A DNA stretch of 64,000 nt from CAYPIE01 sp964410665 (GTDB lineage: Bacteria > Planctomycetota > Planctomycetia > Gemmatales > Gemmataceae): contig CAYPIE010000014.1 of NCBI GenBank assembly GCA_964410665.1, forward strand, positions 29,671 to 93,670. The letters run 5' to 3'. This document shows positions 61,705 to 64,000 of the stretch, one piece after another. A program made the position numbers and the translations under genes. How positions within the stretch are numbered: position 1 is the first letter of the stretch; every line of letters starts with the position of its first letter. The notes below the pieces were generated by a model. That model had not been told where the DNA came from. It did no database searches and saw nothing but the letters and a program-made list of their open reading frames with translations.

Positions 61705-61811
61705 CGCTTGGCTCCTTGAAGCATGGCCCTTCGACGGATCGCATGCGAGTCGCCCCTCGCAAACTCGCTGGCCCCTCGAACTACTCAGGTCATCGCAGTC
61801 CGCTGCTGGCG

Positions 61812-61837
61812 GCCGCCAACCGCGTGGCGGCTTTTTT
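61812..61837 (+). terminator. Intrinsic terminator on the plus strand
   Basis: GCCGCC (61812-61817) pairs with GGCGGC (61826-61831), followed directly by six T (61832-61837). It is a textbook rho-independent terminator reading rightwards, although the only gene just left of it (the RTX gene) runs the other way. Confidence 0.75.
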
Positions 61838-61876
61838 CGGACCAGGCCCACTACCAAGCCACGTGCCGATCGATCG

Positions 61877-61905
61877 TTGTCACGAACATCCATGGGGAGT
61901 ACAGT
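61877..61905 (+). promoter_or_regulatory. Sigma-70 promoter of the ECF-kinase operon
   Basis: TTGTCA (61877-61882) and TACAGT (61900-61905) are 17 bases apart. Transcription would start near 61912, about 34 bases before the GTG start at 61946, with AAGGAGG between them. Confidence 0.6.
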
Positions 61906-61945
61906 GATCGGATACTGCCAGTTCGTGATCGAAGGAGGTTCGCCC

Positions 61946-62545
61946 GTGGATCCGCATGGTTCGGTCAGCCAGTGGCTCGACCCGCTCCAGGAGGGAGAGC
62001 AAGCCGCCGTCGAGGCGTTGTGGCAGCGATATTTCCCACGTCTGGTCGGCCTCGCCCGCCACCGCCTGGGGGAAGTCCCGCGACACGCCGCGGATGAAGA
62101 AGATGTCGCTCTCAGCGCGTTCGACAGCTTTTGTCGCCGGGCCGAAATCGGGCAGTTCCCCCAGTTACAAGACCGTGAGGGGCTCTGGCGCTTGCTAGTG
62201 GCGATCACCGTCGCCAAAGCCACCAACCTGATCCGCCACGAAAACGCCCTGAAACGTGGCGGGGGAAAGCGGCGTCTCGAGGAAACCCAGGGCGAACAGG
62301 AACTGCCGTTGATCGAGGAGGTGGTCAGCCGGGAGCCCACCCCGGAGTTCGCCGCGGAAGTCGCCGAGCAATGTCGGCGGCTAATGCAGGTACTTGGTGA
62401 TAAGACCTTAGAGCGGATTGCCGTCCTGCGCATGGAGGGCTATGCCGTGCTCGAAATCGCCGAGCGAATGCAATTGTCCGAACGTTCGGTCGAACGCAAA
62501 ATTGCCTCGATCCGCAACATCTGGAAACGAGAATTGCTCCCATGA
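61946..62545 (+). CDS. ECF-type sigma factor linked to a protein kinase
   Basis: A 199-residue sigma factor of the planctomycete ECF group found beside Ser/Thr kinases. Region 2 is in AVEALWQRYFPRLVGLARHR and DEEDVALSAFDSFCRRAE; region 4 in LERIAVLRMEGYAVLEIAER and MQLSERSVERKIASIRNIWK. The start is a GTG preceded by AAGGAGG at eight bases; no ATG in frame fits as well. Its stop overlaps the kinase ATG by four bases (ATGA), so phosphorylation may control it. Confidence 0.88.
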   Translation: MDPHGSVSQWLDPLQEGEQAAVEALWQRYFPRLVGLARHRLGEVPRHAADEEDVALSAFDSFCRRAEIGQFPQLQDREGLWRLLVAITVAKATNLIRHENALKRGGGKRRLEETQGEQELPLIEEVVSREPTPEFAAEVAEQCRRLMQVLGDKTLERIAVLRMEGYAVLEIAERMQLSERSVERKIASIRNIWKRELLP

Positions 62546-64000
62546 CCGGTTGGCGCCAGCTACTCGAGGACCTCTCGCCCGACCAGATCGTCGCGATCGA
62601 GGCGATCTACGACCGCTTCGAAGCGGCATGGCTGAAGCGAAGCCCGCTTCGCATTGAAGAGCTGCTGGTCGGCCAGGCTGATCCGATGCGGAAAGTCTTG
62701 TTGCATGAGTTAGTCCGGCTGGAGGTGCAATATCGCCGCCAGAAGGGCGAAGATCCGACCGAAGCCGACTACCGCCNNNNNNNNNNNNNNNNNNNNNNNN
62801 NNNNNNNNNNNNNNNNNNNNNNNNNNNNNNNNNNNNNNNNNNNNNNNNNNNNNNNNNNNNNNNNNNNNNNNNNNNNGAGGTGCAATATCGCCGCCAGAAG
62901 GGCGAAGATCCGACCGAAGCCGACTACCGCCAACGATTTCCCGAACTCGACCCCGCCTACTTCGAGTCGATCTTCCCGGCCCCAGGCGAGAGTCGACCGC
63001 CCCAGGGTATGACCAGGCCGGACGAACACCCGGACACGCCGTCGGCCGAGGTGTGCCCGGACCTGCTGCCACCGGCCTTCGCACACTATCAGGTGATCGA
63101 GCGGATCGGCCGGGGTGGGATGGGTGAGATCTACCGACTATACGATCAGCAACTCCAACGCCACCTCGCCCTCAAACGCCTTCGAACCCCGTTCACCAAT
63201 CACCCACAAGCGGTTCAACGCTTCCTCCATGAAGCACGGATCAACGCCCTGCTGGAGCACCCAGCGATCGTGCCAATCCACGAGCTTGGGACTCTGCCTG
63301 ACGGGTCACCGTACTTCACCATGAAACTGGTCCAAGGTCGGGACCTGGGCCATCGGCTGACTGAGCGGAGCGACCTGCGGGCGGACCTGGCCCGGTGGGT
63401 GGTGGTATTCGGGCAGGTGTGCCAGGCGGTCGGGTACGCCCACGCCCAGGGGGCGATCCACCGGGACTTGAAGCCGGCGAACGTCATGGTCGGGAAGTTC
63501 GGCGAGGTGCAGGTGATGGATTGGGGGCTGGCCAAAACCCTCGGCGAGGATGCCGACCCGGCGGGTGATGCCCTGGACGCGGAGCTAGAGTCGGCTTCGG
63601 TGGTGCTACAGACCCATGACGGAGCGGTGCTGGGGACGTACGCGTACATGCCGCCGGAGCAAGCCCGGGGGGCGGCTAGGTCGGCAGACGCCCGCAGCGA
63701 CGTGTTCGGGCTGGGGGCAATCTTGTGTCAAGTGCTGACCGGGGAGCCGCCGTACACCGGCAGCGGGGACACAGTACGACGGCGGGCCTGGGCGGCGGAC
63801 CTGACCGAGACCCACGCCCGGCTCGACGGGTGCGGTGCCGACCCGGAGCTGGTAGCACTGGCCAAGCGGTGCCTGGCTCCGGAGCGGGCCGACCGCCCGG
63901 CCGACGGGACCACTGTAGCCGAGGCGGTAGCCGCGTACCAGGCCGGGGTACAGGAGCGGCTGCAGCACGAGCGGCTCGAGCGCGAGCGGCAGGCGGTGCG
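62542..64000 (+). CDS. Ser/Thr protein kinase (5' part; interrupted by assembly gap)
   Basis: The first part of a planctomycete Pkn2-type kinase that continues past the window. The N-terminal ~110 residues are a helical segment seen before kinase domains in this group (MTGWRQLLEDLSPDQIVAIE). The kinase domain has the glycine loop IERIGRGGMGEIYRLYD, lysine in HLALKRLR, the catalytic loop IHRDLKPANVMV, DWG in place of DFG (VMDWGLAK), and GTYAYMPPEQARG. 100 Ns at 62777-62876 with 55-bp identical flanks shift the frame in the raw sequence: codons before the gap are in one frame and after it in another. Removing 155 bases joins them perfectly. Confidence 0.87.
62722..62931. other. Assembly gap with 55-bp identical flanks
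   Basis: Bases 62722-62776 and 62877-62931 are identical, separated by exactly 100 Ns, with the same 55-bp length as at the other gap. The equal overlap length points to a k=55 assembly graph. The kinase frame is restored when the copies are merged. Confidence 0.9.

Noticed and set aside
61704..62433. N-terminal extension of the RTX protein by about 240 residues
   Set aside because: The extension is antisense to the ECF sigma gene, is Arg/Ser-rich, and a good AAGGAG with ATG exists at 61704 followed by the export box.
1..64000. CRISPR arrays, insertion sequences, prophage genes, rRNA or tRNA genes
   Set aside because: No regularly spaced repeats, transposase or integrase motifs, phage structural genes or cloverleaf sequences were seen on reading both strands; a covariance-model scan would be needed to exclude tRNAs fully.

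Overview
The window looks like a piece of a planctomycete chromosome, most likely a Gemmataceae-type organism. The clues are a secreted repeat protein with the planctomycete N-terminal box LETREVPA, an ECF sigma gene overlapping a Ser/Thr kinase gene whose DFG motif reads DWG, further ECF/anti-sigma pairs, an LL-diaminopimelate aminotransferase, a tetrahydromethanopterin-type dihydropteroate synthase homologue and a DUF2817 peptidase. Base composition is fairly even and GC-rich. I saw no rRNA, tRNA, insertion sequence, prophage or CRISPR array. The assignment rests on gene content only.

Layout. 1-10.1 kb: the 3' part of an EF-G gene, a diadenylate cyclase, cystathionine beta-synthase with CBS domains, an ECF sigma/anti-sigma/secreted-protein operon, an SDR oxidoreductase, and an MBOAT + AlgJ-like pair for polysaccharide O-acetylation. 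10.1-17.5 kb: two tiny membrane proteins, a DUF2817 peptidase, an Nramp-related transporter, a LOG-family protein, a STAS protein, a second ECF operon, and a tandem-ACT + CbiX-like pair. 17.5-19.3 kb: a retron-type reverse transcriptase with a long N-terminal extension and a leader rich in stem-loops. 19.3-29.4 kb: an aminotransferase, a nucleoside-type MFS permease, a large secreted protein, LeuC with a possible leader peptide, DapL, and an FHA-GAF-AAA-Fis regulator with degenerate ATPase motifs. 29.7-34.6 kb: GatB, a methyltransferase, a ComEA-like HhH membrane protein and the DHPS-like protein.

34.9-43.1 kb is a phosphonate operon on the minus strand in the order phnM-D-C-E-E-G-H-I-J-K. 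Most junctions overlap or nearly touch. The pathway implied is phosphonate import (PhnCDEE), nucleotide attachment (PhnGHI), triphosphate hydrolysis (PhnM) and C-P bond cleavage (PhnJ with PhnK). PhnJ has lost three of the four cysteines that carry its iron-sulfur cluster and radical chemistry, and no phnL is present.

43.5-56.4 kb: a SHOCT-like protein and ClpX, followed by genes for surface sugar or lipid-linked glycans. These are a GT4, a class II aldolase/epimerase, a GtrA-ribulose-phosphate-epimerase fusion, a nucleotidyltransferase-histidine-phosphatase fusion, a sugar-nucleotidyltransferase, a second GtrA, a GDPD-like protein, a 2H phosphoesterase, a GT2, a multi-pass membrane protein and a GmhA-like sugar isomerase. 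56.5-59.8 kb: selB and selA. 60-64 kb: an RTX-type secreted metalloprotease, then an ECF sigma factor overlapping a protein kinase that runs off the window.

Both 100-N gaps (54095-54194 and 62777-62876) are flanked by identical 55-bp sequences. Collapsing each pair restores one continuous reading frame, so the gaps look like assembly artefacts rather than missing DNA. The strongest leads for new biology are the retron-like RT with its structured leader, the cysteine-poor PhnJ, and the two enzyme fusions in the glycan region.
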